Positions 6,980 through 15,570 of a stretch of 21,930 nucleotides of DNA are shown here, piece after piece. Source of the stretch: CAZPBO01 sp964584815. GTDB taxonomy: Bacteria; Planctomycetota; SKW154. The DNA is taken from the NCBI GenBank assembly GCA_964584815.1, contig CAZPBO010000042.1:1-21930 (forward strand), read 5' to 3'. The translations under genes and the position numbers were made by a program. How positions within the stretch are numbered: position 1 is the first letter of the stretch; every line of letters begins with the position of its first letter. The notes under the pieces are model-generated. The model was given only the letters and a program-made list of their open reading frames with translations. It made no database searches and was not told the origin of the DNA.

Positions 6980-8056
6980 TTAAACGATGCGTGACCACCT
7001 ACCACCGACACCATAAGAGACGAGTCGGCGCATTTGCAACCTAACGAGTGCGCTGAGGACACGCGGCGGGGGCAGTCCGCTTTGACGCGATATTTCCTCT
7101 ACGGTTTCCGCGCCACTTGCGAGCGCATCATAGACCGCCGCTTCATCTGGCGGAAGTTGGGGGACGCTGGATGCGACCTCTTTTGGCGGCGCGCCCAACT
7201 CCTGCAGCACATCCGAAACGGATGCGACAAGTGCGGCGCCTTGCTGGATGAGGCGATGGGAGCCCGCAAAATTGGGGTCATCAATGCGCCCGGGAACAGC
7301 CATAACGGTTCTGCCCATATCGGCGGCGTAATTGGCGGTTATGAGGGCGCCTGACCGCTGCGGCGCCTCCACCACCACAAGCGCCTCGCACAATGCCGCA
7401 ATAATGCGGTTGCGGAAGGGAAAGTTCTGCCGTCGTGGGGACGAGCGCGGCGGGAACTCCGTCACAAGCGCACCGCCACAAGCAACTATCTTCTCCGCCA
7501 GACGCCTGTTCTCAGGGGGATACACAGCGTCAGGACCTGTTGCCATAACCGCGATTGTAGCACCACCCGCCTCAAGTGCGCCTTTGTGTGCGGCGGTATC
7601 TATGCCTTCTGCAAGTCCACTCGTTACGGCAAAGCCTGCGGAGGCAACAGATGCAGAAAGCCTTCTTGCAACGGAGCGCCCGTAGGAGCCTGCACGACGG
7701 GTGCCCACCACCGCTACCTGCCGACGCGAAAGCACCTCACCGCTTCCTCGCACAAACAGCACAACGGGCGCATCTGAAAGCGCCACAAATTGTGGCGCCC
7801 AAAAACGATGCGTCGGGTATATCACCTGCGCGCCACACGCATTGGCTTCCTCAAGCACCTTCTGAGCCTTCTCTTTCGTCTCATCAGAAAGGAGCCTTTT
7901 TGCCACCTCCACTGAGACCCCCGCCACACTTGCTATCTCCATAACATCTGCCGCAAATATCTTCTCCGCATCCCCGAATCGCTCAAGCAACCGTCCCACC
8001 CTAACCGCGCCAAGCCCTTGTGTTATATGCAGCCTTAACCATAAAACAGCACCCAC
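6980..8056 (-). CDS. dprA: DNA processing protein DprA (Smf)
   Basis: This 358-residue cytoplasmic protein has the DprA Rossmann-like domain: VVGTRRAGSYG, SGLAEGIDTAAHKGAL, GPDAVYPPENRRL, EFPP, FPFRNRIIAAL, and VVVEAPQRSGALITA. A helix-hairpin-helix-like N-terminus (about 1-60) precedes it, and a winged-helix C-terminus (about 290-350) follows. DprA binds incoming single-stranded DNA and loads RecA during natural transformation. It is kept even in many bacteria not known to be competent. The GTG start (8056) is preceded by AAGGGGGC. It is the first gene of a minus-strand run that continues 11 nt later with the AsmA-like gene. No other competence genes are in view. Confidence 0.95.
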   Translation of the reverse strand: MGAVLWLRLHITQGLGAVRVGRLLERFGDAEKIFAADVMEIASVAGVSVEVAKRLLSDETKEKAQKVLEEANACGAQVIYPTHRFWAPQFVALSDAPVVLFVRGSGEVLSRRQVAVVGTRRAGSYGRSVARRLSASVASAGFAVTSGLAEGIDTAAHKGALEAGGATIAVMATGPDAVYPPENRRLAEKIVACGGALVTEFPPRSSPRRQNFPFRNRIIAALCEALVVVEAPQRSGALITANYAADMGRTVMAVPGRIDDPNFAGSHRLIQQGAALVASVSDVLQELGAPPKEVASSVPQLPPDEAAVYDALASGAETVEEISRQSGLPPPRVLSALVRLQMRRLVSYGVGGRWSRIV

Positions 8057-8083
8057 AAACTGCCCCCTTCACCTCCACAAAAA

Positions 8084-8102
8084 ATTATAGCAGCGATGCT
8101 AT
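8084..8102 (-). promoter_or_regulatory. Extended -10 promoter of dprA overlapped by a perfect inverted repeat
   Basis: On the minus strand TGCTATAAT is an extended -10 (TATAAT at 8089-8084), 27 nt before the dprA GTG. No good -35 is seen; TTGTGG with a 19-nt spacer is the closest. A perfect inverted repeat, ATAGCA-GCGA-TGCTAT, covers 8087-8102 and overlaps the -10, so it could be an operator. Confidence 0.5.
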
Positions 8103-8143
8103 GCCAGACCACAACCACATTACAAAAGGTTTACAGATAACGC

Positions 8144-8196
8144 CTGACAGAACAGCAAGCCAAGCGTATAATTTTGCTTGCAGGTTATTAGGGAGG
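8144..8196 (+). promoter_or_regulatory. Promoter and RBS of the protease-kinase-regulator operon
   Basis: CTGACA (8144-8149, five of six) and a perfect TATAAT (8167-8172) are exactly 17 nt apart. The expected transcript start near 8179 leaves a 26-nt leader with GGAGG (8192-8196) eight bases before ATG 8205. A TTG at 8178 in the same frame sits at the transcript start and can be excluded as the start codon. Confidence 0.75.
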
Positions 8197-8204
8197 ATTT
8201 GGCT

Positions 8205-9935
8205 ATGCGGTTGTTGCCTGTATTGTTTATCTGCTTTCTGTTTGCTGGTGCGGGACTTTTGGCTGACGACATAGTCCACACCAAAGACGGCAAATCGTAT
8301 CGCGGCAAGATTGTCTCCCGCAGCGCGAAGATAGTCCAGTTAAAGACACCTTACGGGGAGTTGCGCATTCCCACAAGCGACATAACTACGATTGAGAGGG
8401 AGTTGGAGCGTCTGAAAGTTGGGCGGCAGGTGTTTGAGGGTGAGGTGGTAAAGGAAGATGAGAAAAGCGTCGTGCTGAAGACCGATTTTGGGGAGTTGCG
8501 GATACCGAAGAGCAAGATAGAAAAGCGGGAGAAGTTTGTGCGTGTGGAGGATACAAAGGGCAAGGAGAGAGCGGCGGTCACGATGGACCAGGCGCAGCGG
8601 ATAAGGTTGCATCAGCAGGCGCTGCAACTGCTGCGCGCCAAAGCCTATGATGAGGCGATAAAAGTTCTGGCTAAGATTCTGAAAGCGTATCCACACGACT
8701 CAACAGCGCTTTACAACACCGCCTGCGCTTATGCCTTAAAGGGCGAGCGGGACAAGGCGGTGGAGTTTCTGAAGCGGTCGGTGGAGGAGGGATTCACCGA
8801 CTTTGACCACATAGCGCGCGACTCCGACCTTAACTCCATCCGCGACCATCCGGGTTACAAAGACCTGATGGCGAGGAAAGAGGAGTATATGGCGCGCGGT
8901 GCGCAGAAGTTCCTCGCAAACCTTAAAAAACAACTGAAACTGGGGGAGGGCTACATATACGAGATAGATAAGCAGCGGAAACTGATTTTTGCGGTTTACG
9001 CATCAAAAGCGCTGCTTGAGAGGCTGAAACAAACGCTGACAGAATATGCGGACGCGCAATGGCGCGACCTCTTTGACAACAGACCCACCCATTATATCGC
9101 GGTTGTGATACTGCGCGTTCAGGATTTCCGTCGCATAGTGCCCAATCCGCGTGTGGGGGGCTTCTACAATCCGCGTAGCCACGCCCTAATCGCACCCGAC
9201 ATCGGCGGAGTCCTCATCCACGAGTTCACCCACGCCCTCCACTTCGGCGACATAGCCGTTAAACGGCAGGCACATCCGATTTGGGTGGTGGAGGGGCTTG
9301 CCACCTGCTTTGAATCAAGCGACTTGATAGATGGTCACGCGGTTCCGCGCCACAACGGCAGGCTGATAATTCTCAAGCGCGCCATAGCGGCGGGCAAAAC
9401 CATACCGCTTAAGCGCCTGATGCGCTTCTCGCATATGCAGTTTATGCGGGTTGCAGGTGTGGCTTACGCTGAGTCGCGTTATGTGATGTTCTACCTCTAC
9501 AAGAAGGGACTTCTTCGCAAGTTCTACAAAACCTTCTGCGACACATACCAAACAGACAAAACAGGCATTTCTGCACTGGAGAAGGTGGTGGGCAAGAGCA
9601 TAGACGAGTTTGAGAAGGAGTGGGTGGAATGGGTGAAGAAGTTGGAATGGAAGATGCCGCGTGTGAAGAAGGGCGGACCGTTTCTGGGGATAGTGGCGTC
9701 GCCTGCGGCTGGTGGGTTGAAAATCTATCGCGTTCTTGAGGGAAGTCCCGCCGCCAATGCAGGGCTTAAGGTGGGCGACATCATCCTCAAAGCCGATGGT
9801 AAGCCACTAAAGACACACAAGGACCTGGTTGATATGTTAAAGAAACACAAGCCTGGTGATGTGGTGGAGATGGAGGTTTTAAGAGGGGAGAAAACGGAGA
9901 TTGTGAAGGTGAAATTGGGGGCGAGGCAGGATTGA
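8205..9935 (+). CDS. Secreted TPR / zinc metalloprotease (gluzincin) / PDZ fusion protein
   Basis: This 576-residue protein contains, in order, a signal peptide (about 1-20), two copies of a ~40-residue beta module with KDG...GELRIP (22-64 and 72-107), a TPR region with a conserved tail (about 130-230), a peptidase-MA-like metalloprotease domain and a C-terminal PDZ domain (about 490-572; EGSPAANAGLKVGDIIL). The zinc site is H339-E340-F-T-H343, with E363 in VVEGLATCFES as third ligand, 19 residues later. That arrangement is typical of gluzincins. The protein should act outside the cytoplasmic membrane, as a protease tethered to partners through TPR and PDZ domains. It is first in an operon: its TGA overlaps the TTG start of the kinase gene. 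The substrate is unknown. Sibling modules occur in the secreted protein at 15612-16457. Confidence 0.85.
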   Translation: MRLLPVLFICFLFAGAGLLADDIVHTKDGKSYRGKIVSRSAKIVQLKTPYGELRIPTSDITTIERELERLKVGRQVFEGEVVKEDEKSVVLKTDFGELRIPKSKIEKREKFVRVEDTKGKERAAVTMDQAQRIRLHQQALQLLRAKAYDEAIKVLAKILKAYPHDSTALYNTACAYALKGERDKAVEFLKRSVEEGFTDFDHIARDSDLNSIRDHPGYKDLMARKEEYMARGAQKFLANLKKQLKLGEGYIYEIDKQRKLIFAVYASKALLERLKQTLTEYADAQWRDLFDNRPTHYIAVVILRVQDFRRIVPNPRVGGFYNPRSHALIAPDIGGVLIHEFTHALHFGDIAVKRQAHPIWVVEGLATCFESSDLIDGHAVPRHNGRLIILKRAIAAGKTIPLKRLMRFSHMQFMRVAGVAYAESRYVMFYLYKKGLLRKFYKTFCDTYQTDKTGISALEKVVGKSIDEFEKEWVEWVKKLEWKMPRVKKGGPFLGIVASPAAGGLKIYRVLEGSPAANAGLKVGDIILKADGKPLKTHKDLVDMLKKHKPGDVVEMEVLRGEKTEIVKVKLGARQD

Positions 9936-11464
9936 GCGATTCAGAAAGGGAAGAAGACCTGCTTTTTGGGCGCATGGCGCTGCGTAGCGGTTTCATAACA
10001 GAGGAGCAGTTGAAGGAAGCGTTGAAAAAGCAGGAAGAGTCGCCTGTCTATCGGCGTCTGGGGGACATACTGGTTGAGTTGGGATATATGAGCCGAGGGC
10101 AGGTGGCGCTTGTGATGCGCGCACAGGGGCGGCAACTGGATAGAACAGATAAGCGTTTGCATCTTCCGCGTCGTGAGGTGCTTTTCGGCGCCATAGCAGT
10201 CAAGTTGGGGATGGCAACACAGGAGCAGATAAACCGTGCTCTGCGCAAGCAGGCAAAACTGCAGGCAGAAGGCAAGAAGGTGCCTCTGGGCAAGATTCTG
10301 GTTGATGATGGTGTGCTGACCCTGTCACAGGTGAAGACGCTCCTTTCACATCAGCGCAAGAACCTGATGATGTGCCCTCAATGTGGAAAGCGCTACAATG
10401 TGTTAAATGCTGTTCCGGGCAAGGAGGTGAAATGTCCCAATTGCGGTGCAGCGCTTGAGGAACCATTAGCGGTTGGCAAAGCGGATGTGAACGGCGCTAT
10501 AAAGGAGGAGGTGGAACCGGGCAAGGTGCGCATAGGCGGATATGTGGTGCTTGAGGAGATAAGCCGCGGTTGGGGTCTGCTTTACAAAGCAAAGGACGAG
10601 GATGGTCAAATCGTGGCGCTTAAGACGATTCTGGATGAACATGTGTCACTGCCGCAGGAAGTGGAGCGTTTCAAACAGGAAGCAAATGTTCTTAAGAGGC
10701 TTGCTCACCCCAACATAGTGCGAATACTTGATGTTTTTGAGTTTGGAGGCAAGCAGTTTTTCGTGATGGAGTTTGTGGAGGGCAGGACACTTCGTCAGGT
10801 TATGGTTGAAGGGCGTTTGGCGTTGCCGGAGGCGGTGCGGATAACAAAAGCGGTAGCGGATGCTCTTCACTACGCGCACCAGAGGGGGGTGTATCATCGT
10901 GACATAAAGCCCGAAAACATAATGATAGAAGACGGAACAGGGCGTGTGATTCTGATGGACTTTGGTCTTGCGGTGTGTCAGGAACAGACGATGCGACTGA
11001 CACGAACAGGGTTTGCTGTGGGGACACCAGCGTATATGGCACCGGAGGCGGCGGGAGGTTCCGCCATCCGCACATACGATGCCACCTCCGACATATATTC
11101 TCTTGGTTGTGTGCTTTTTGAGATGCTGACAGGACGCCCACCCTTCTATGCCGAAAGCCCTATTGAAATCCTTGTGCGCAAGATGAATGAGGATGCGCCG
11201 TCAGTAAGGGACTACAATCCCGATGTTCCACAGCAGTTGGCAACAATCGTGGCGAAATGTCTTGCACGCAAGAAAGAGGAACGATACAAAAACGCGTGGG
11301 AGTTGAAGGAGGCGCTGGTTGACTTTGAACGGGAGCAGGAGCGGCGCCGAAAGACCGCCACAGTGTTGAAAAGGGCGCTTTGCGTCGCGGCGTCAGTCGG
11401 ATCCGCTGCCGCTATAATCTATGCGCTTTATGCCACCGTCTCCTACATACTCGGAGAGGCTTGA
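9932..11464 (+). CDS. Serine/threonine protein kinase with four N-terminal repeats, zinc ribbon and C-terminal membrane segment
   Basis: This 510-residue protein starts at TTG 9932, overlapping the previous stop (TTGA). Four helical modules of the type LG.IL...G..T..Q...AL..Q lie at about 12-34, 43-65, 85-107 and 119-141. A zinc ribbon (C148-x2-C151, C168-x2-C171) follows, then a Hanks kinase domain (about 203-460) with K231, H322-R-D324 in HRDIKPEN, D343-F-G and GTPAYMAPE. The glycine loop is unusual: it reads ISRGWGLLY (210-218), with Ser for the first Gly and one residue fewer than the common form. A single hydrophobic segment (about 482-506) ends almost at the C-terminus, so there is no extracytoplasmic sensor domain. 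The next gene is a response regulator overlapping by one base. A kinase role is secure; targets and input are not. Confidence 0.9.
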   Translation: MSDSEREEDLLFGRMALRSGFITEEQLKEALKKQEESPVYRRLGDILVELGYMSRGQVALVMRAQGRQLDRTDKRLHLPRREVLFGAIAVKLGMATQEQINRALRKQAKLQAEGKKVPLGKILVDDGVLTLSQVKTLLSHQRKNLMMCPQCGKRYNVLNAVPGKEVKCPNCGAALEEPLAVGKADVNGAIKEEVEPGKVRIGGYVVLEEISRGWGLLYKAKDEDGQIVALKTILDEHVSLPQEVERFKQEANVLKRLAHPNIVRILDVFEFGGKQFFVMEFVEGRTLRQVMVEGRLALPEAVRITKAVADALHYAHQRGVYHRDIKPENIMIEDGTGRVILMDFGLAVCQEQTMRLTRTGFAVGTPAYMAPEAAGGSAIRTYDATSDIYSLGCVLFEMLTGRPPFYAESPIEILVRKMNEDAPSVRDYNPDVPQQLATIVAKCLARKKEERYKNAWELKEALVDFEREQERRRKTATVLKRALCVAASVGSAAAIIYALYATVSYILGEA

Positions 11465-12159
11465 TGCCAGAAAAGGTGCTTGTGATTGAAGACGATACGC
11501 TGATACTGGATGGCATAGTGCGCAATCTTCGCTATGAGGGGTATGAAACATTTGTGGCAACGGACGGGGAGGATGGATTGCGCAAAGCGCTGGAGATGGA
11601 GCCAGACCTTGTGATACTGGATATAATGCTTCCGAAGATGAGCGGATTTGAGGTGTGCCGCATCGTCAAAAAACACAGACCTGAGTTGCCCGTTCTGATA
11701 CTGTCGTGCCGCTCAAGTGAAGATGACAGGGTCAAAGGTCTGAAACTGGGGGCGGACGACTATGTGGTAAAACCGTTTTCGCTGCGTGAGTTGCTGGCGC
11801 GGGTGGAGGCGCTACTGCGGCGTAAACGCATCTATGAGCGGCGATATGAGAAGACCAGATTCGCCGATGTGGAGGTTGACCTTGAGGCGCTGACCGTCAG
11901 GAAGGGAGAGAAGGCGCATAGGCTCTCGCCGCGGGAAGCGAAACTTTTGCGTTTCCTGCTCAAAAATGCAGGACGCACATTGGACAGAAAGACCATACTG
12001 GACAATGTTTGGGGGTTTGACTATTACGGCACCGCAAGAACCATTGACAACTTCATAAAGAGACTGCGTTCAAAGATTGAGGACGACCCCGAAAATCCGC
12101 GCTTCATTCAGACCGTTTTCGGGATAGGCTATCGGATGGTCATTCCTCGTCAGGATTAG
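11464..12159 (+). CDS. OmpR/PhoB-family DNA-binding response regulator
   Basis: This 231-residue protein has a receiver domain (about 3-116) with acidic D10/D11, phospho-acceptor D53 in VILDIMLPKMSG, S81 and K103-P. A winged-helix effector (about 128-228; SPREAKLLRFLL, TIDNFIKRLRSKIE, GIGYRM) follows. The start is ATG 11464 in TGATG, sharing a base with the kinase stop, with GGAGAGG upstream. It activates or represses genes when phosphorylated, normally by a histidine kinase. None is present, and the co-transcribed kinase is Ser/Thr-type. The last 20 nt overlap the convergent DUF4388-TPR gene. The family call is secure and the input pathway is open. Confidence 0.94.
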   Translation: MPEKVLVIEDDTLILDGIVRNLRYEGYETFVATDGEDGLRKALEMEPDLVILDIMLPKMSGFEVCRIVKKHRPELPVLILSCRSSEDDRVKGLKLGADDYVVKPFSLRELLARVEALLRRKRIYERRYEKTRFADVEVDLEALTVRKGEKAHRLSPREAKLLRFLLKNAGRTLDRKTILDNVWGFDYYGTARTIDNFIKRLRSKIEDDPENPRFIQTVFGIGYRMVIPRQD

Positions 12160-14455
12160 GTTTGGTTTGCTCCTTTTTCGGTTTGATGATGCGGATACCG
12201 GGTATAGAGGAGATAATGCTACCGCCGGCGGGTCTCTCTATAACGGGGAGTTTTGCCCCTTCCTCAAGTCGCGTCTGCAGAACCTTGAGTTCTTTTTTGA
12301 TATCTGTCACACTATCGTCGGAGAGACCCAATCGTTCAAGTTCGTCAATGAAGCGCGCGGCGAGTCCGAGGTCGCGCTGTCTGACCGCCGTTTTCGCCAG
12401 ACGCAAAAGCAGCGACTTAACCTTCTCCTTCTTCTTCCGCTTCTTATAGGTCTCTGCCAGAAGAAGAAGGGTGCCCAAATCTGCTGACTGCAGTTCACTC
12501 GCCCTCACCAATGCGTCCTCTGCCTCCTCGTAATGCTCCATCGCAATGTACAGCCAGGCTATTTGTCGGTAGAACTCAGCCTGCCGTTCTGTCTCACCCA
12601 AACGCCCGTAAATCTCCGCCATCAGACGGAAGGTGTCAATGCGCAGCGGCTCCACACGGCGGCACTTTTGGCAAAGCGCCAACGCATCCTCGTGCTTCCC
12701 CTTCTGCATCGCCGCCAGCGCCAGTCTCTCGTATATCTTTATCGCCTGCTGACTCATCCCGCAATCCGCGTAAGCATCACCCAACTCCAAAAGCACCTCC
12801 TCATCGTCAGGTGAGAGTTGGGACATCTTCTCCAGCACCTTGACCAGTTCTCTTTTCTTATCGCCCTGGCTACGCAGAATATCCGCCATCTCACGCAGGG
12901 TCTGGAGTGCACCTTCTGTATTGTTGCCGCTCAGATATGCATCCACCAACCTCCAGCGCACATCCACATTTTGCGGTTCAAGGTCAGACATTTTCCGATA
13001 AACATCAAGCAGAAACGCCGAATTCGCTCCTTCTTCCAGAATTCCTGTTCTCTGAAGCATTTCAGAGAGTTTTGTGTATTCTCTGAGCGCCTGTTTTGTC
13101 TGCCCCAAGTCCGCCAAGGTCGCAGCCAGAGACATCCGTGCCTGAACACACTCATCATCCAACTGCAGTATACGCCGAAAAACCTTAACCGCCTGTTCCT
13201 TCTCCCCCCGCATAAGTAGCAGTCCCGCCAGATTCTCCAGTTCTATTATCGCCTGAACCGTTTCGTCAAACTTGAGATGCAGTTTTGAAAGCGCCTCATA
13301 TGTGACGGGCAAATCAGGCGCTATCTGCTGGATGCGCTTCCACAACGCCACCGCCTCATCTTTCTGGTTGCGGGCAAGAAATTTCGCCTCCAGCCTACGC
13401 GCCTGCCGAACCACCTCCTCCTTACGCCCCTGCTTTATCAACACCTCAATCAAACGCTTGTGCCAACGCAACTCATCAGGTTGAAGGTTGATTATGCGTC
13501 CATAGGCGTAGACCGCCGAGTCAAGGTCGCCTTCCCGCTCCTTTCGCCGCGCATATGCAAGATACTTCTGAACCGCCTTCTCCACATTCCCCACCGCCTC
13601 GTACGCCTTCGCCAGTTTGTGGTCAACCTCCAGTCCCTCAACGCCCAACTCCTCCGCCCGTTCAAACAGCCTTATCGCTTTTCGCAGGTTGCCCTCATTG
13701 GAAAAACGCAGCCCCAACTCCACAAGGCGCGGTCCGGGAACGGGCTCCACCTCCTTGTTGGAAGCCAACTTATGCAGAATCTTGAGCGCGTCAAATTTGG
13801 GCATCCGCGCTTTCTGTATCACTTCTGCCACATCGCGCACACCATCTATCAGCGACAGCACCTCACGCTCAGCGTCCCAGCCCTCCTCCTGAAAGTAGTG
13901 GAAACTCTCAGGTGTTGCCTGAAACACATCTTTGGTTGACGGAACAAGTTTTTTGATTATCTCCCATTCATCAATACGCCGCGCCGCCTCCATTATCAGA
14001 CTTTCAGGATTGACCGCCACCCTTATCCCCGCATCCAGAATCTTCTGTATCTCAGGCGCCGCCTGGTCCTCCAGAAACTCGCAGTCCACCCTCTCCCACG
14101 AGAATATGTCACAGACCTCCTCCGTTATCTGAAAGGCAACAGCCTCCTGTATATCGCGTTCCGTCAGCGCCTCCATCTCAACCAGAACCTTCCCCAACTC
14201 CTTCCCCGACTTGCGTTGTTCTGCCAGCGCCTCTTCCAACTGCTCCTTATCCAGTTTCCCATACTTTATGAGCGCTTCACCCAACAGAAACTTGCGCTGT
14301 TTCGCCAGCACCAACTCCACATTGCCGCGGTTGAAATATATCAATTTCTCATCATCAGGTCCCACAACCCGCAGTGTCCCCGTCCGTTTCTGTCCACTTA
14401 TGGACTGAAATATGCTGGAGAAATCCATAATGTTTATGTTGCGCATAGTCGTCAT
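12140..14455 (-). CDS. DUF4388 (PATAN)-domain protein with long TPR array
   Basis: This 771-residue cytoplasmic protein has an N-terminal DUF4388/PATAN-type domain (about 10-130: FSSIFQSISGQKRTGTL, YFNRGNVELV). Within it are LLGEALIKYGKLDKEQLEEAL and a second LGKVLVEMEALTERDI module, resembling the N-terminal modules of the nearby kinase. A linker region follows (about 130-245), then a long run of TPR-like helices (about 245-735) and a short charged tail. PATAN domains are found in signalling and gliding or pilus control proteins, and TPRs mediate protein contacts, so this is probably a scaffold. There is no signal peptide. The ATG overlaps the stop of the upstream secreted TPR gene as ATGA, with GGAGAG upstream. 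No catalytic residues are recognised. Confidence 0.8.
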   Translation of the reverse strand: MTTMRNINIMDFSSIFQSISGQKRTGTLRVVGPDDEKLIYFNRGNVELVLAKQRKFLLGEALIKYGKLDKEQLEEALAEQRKSGKELGKVLVEMEALTERDIQEAVAFQITEEVCDIFSWERVDCEFLEDQAAPEIQKILDAGIRVAVNPESLIMEAARRIDEWEIIKKLVPSTKDVFQATPESFHYFQEEGWDAEREVLSLIDGVRDVAEVIQKARMPKFDALKILHKLASNKEVEPVPGPRLVELGLRFSNEGNLRKAIRLFERAEELGVEGLEVDHKLAKAYEAVGNVEKAVQKYLAYARRKEREGDLDSAVYAYGRIINLQPDELRWHKRLIEVLIKQGRKEEVVRQARRLEAKFLARNQKDEAVALWKRIQQIAPDLPVTYEALSKLHLKFDETVQAIIELENLAGLLLMRGEKEQAVKVFRRILQLDDECVQARMSLAATLADLGQTKQALREYTKLSEMLQRTGILEEGANSAFLLDVYRKMSDLEPQNVDVRWRLVDAYLSGNNTEGALQTLREMADILRSQGDKKRELVKVLEKMSQLSPDDEEVLLELGDAYADCGMSQQAIKIYERLALAAMQKGKHEDALALCQKCRRVEPLRIDTFRLMAEIYGRLGETERQAEFYRQIAWLYIAMEHYEEAEDALVRASELQSADLGTLLLLAETYKKRKKKEKVKSLLLRLAKTAVRQRDLGLAARFIDELERLGLSDDSVTDIKKELKVLQTRLEEGAKLPVIERPAGGSIISSIPGIRIIKPKKEQTKPNPDEE

Positions 14456-15477
14456 CGCTTCTCTCCTTGCTGCTTGCGGAGTCTATCAAGAAGCCGCTTA
14501 AAACGCGGCTCATCGCGCAAACTCTTCAAATCCTCATCCGCGCTCATATGGTCAGGGTCATCATAACCGTTCTCCACCGCCTTCTCAAGATGTTGCAACG
14601 CCTCCTCCTTGAAGCCGAGCAGCGCATATGCGCAGGCAAGGTTGTAGTGGGCGAGGTAGTTGTTTGGCTTTGCTTTGAGCGCTGCTCGGAAGTATTTCAC
14701 CGCGCTCATATAACGCTTCATATACAGGGATGCCAGACCCGCCCAATAGTTCGCCGAAAAGTCCTCCGGCAACTCCTTAAGGACATCCTTGAACTGCTGC
14801 AGCGCCTCCTTATACTGCCCCGCATCCAGAAGTTCCACTCCCTGCGCCATAAGAAGGGCGTAACGGTCAGGCAGTTGCCGAACAAGCCGACTCATCCCCA
14901 ACTTTCTTATAAACGCCAACCCCTTCATCCCAGCAATCCGAACCAATGCGTTCGCCACCTCACCCAGAACCCGCTCATCTTTTTCCTCCTGCAGTATCAC
15001 CTTGAAGGTGTCCTCCGCGTCGCGTCCGCCCAACTTCTCAAGACGATGAATCGTCTCAATCTTTTCGCGCCAATTTTTTCTGTTCCATCCAACCATCATA
15101 ACATCCGTTTTGCGCAAAAGTTCACGACTCACACAGAAATGGATTTGGGCAAGGAGCGTCTTTGCCGCGACAGCCACCGCATCTTTCCCAGAAGCAGCGC
15201 GCCTTAACGCCGTCTCCACCTCTTTCCTCATCGTCTTCGCCGCCTCACGCAGAAAGCCCTCCGCCGCATTCGCATCCCGCGCACCGCCTCCCAGCATCTT
15301 CACCGCAGCAGACACACACCTCGTCAGCAGACCCTTCATCTCTTTCTTCGCCAGATATTCCGCACCCGCATCGCCAAAAAGCACTATCCCCTTCACATCG
15401 CCCCGCCCCTCCTTCACCTCCTCCACCGCACTCGCTATGTCGCCCCCTGCAAACAGAAGCAGCGCAAATAATAGCAT
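14452..15477 (-). CDS. Secreted TPR protein with conserved post-TPR tail
   Basis: This 341-residue protein has a signal peptide ending near ASA-VEE (about residue 17). A helical region of unknown type (about 20-205; possibly HEAT-like around VLGEVANALVRIAG) follows, then three TPR units (about 210-310). The tail AVENGYDDPDHM...DLKSLRDEPRF closely parallels the tails of the proteins at 8205-9935 and 15612-16457. TPR proteins of this kind serve as periplasmic interaction platforms. The ATG at 15477 is preceded by GAGGAGG, somewhat far at 13 nt. It has a good promoter and is first of a two-gene unit with the DUF4388-TPR protein. No enzymatic motif is seen. Confidence 0.78.
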   Translation of the reverse strand: MLLFALLLFAGGDIASAVEEVKEGRGDVKGIVLFGDAGAEYLAKKEMKGLLTRCVSAAVKMLGGGARDANAAEGFLREAAKTMRKEVETALRRAASGKDAVAVAAKTLLAQIHFCVSRELLRKTDVMMVGWNRKNWREKIETIHRLEKLGGRDAEDTFKVILQEEKDERVLGEVANALVRIAGMKGLAFIRKLGMSRLVRQLPDRYALLMAQGVELLDAGQYKEALQQFKDVLKELPEDFSANYWAGLASLYMKRYMSAVKYFRAALKAKPNNYLAHYNLACAYALLGFKEEALQHLEKAVENGYDDPDHMSADEDLKSLRDEPRFKRLLDRLRKQQGEKR

Positions 15478-15501
15478 CTCGCAACCCCAACCTCCTCTTT
15501 A

Positions 15502-15530
15502 ATCATATACACCTTTTTATTCGTTGTCCA
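15502..15530 (-). promoter_or_regulatory. Promoter of the two-gene TPR operon
   Basis: On the minus strand TGGACA (15530-15525, five of six) and TATGAT (15507-15502, five of six) are 17 nt apart, about 24 nt before the ATG at 15477. It lies in the 134-nt divergent region and points away from the plus-strand operon. Confidence 0.65.
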
Positions 15531-15570
15531 AAATTTTTATCACCCATAACCAAACCGCCCCGCAAAACAG

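Noticed and set aside
6969..6998. GTG 6998 as start of the AsmA-like protein
   Set aside because: It overlaps dprA and has no ribosome-binding site, whereas GTG 6968 has AAGGAG at good spacing.
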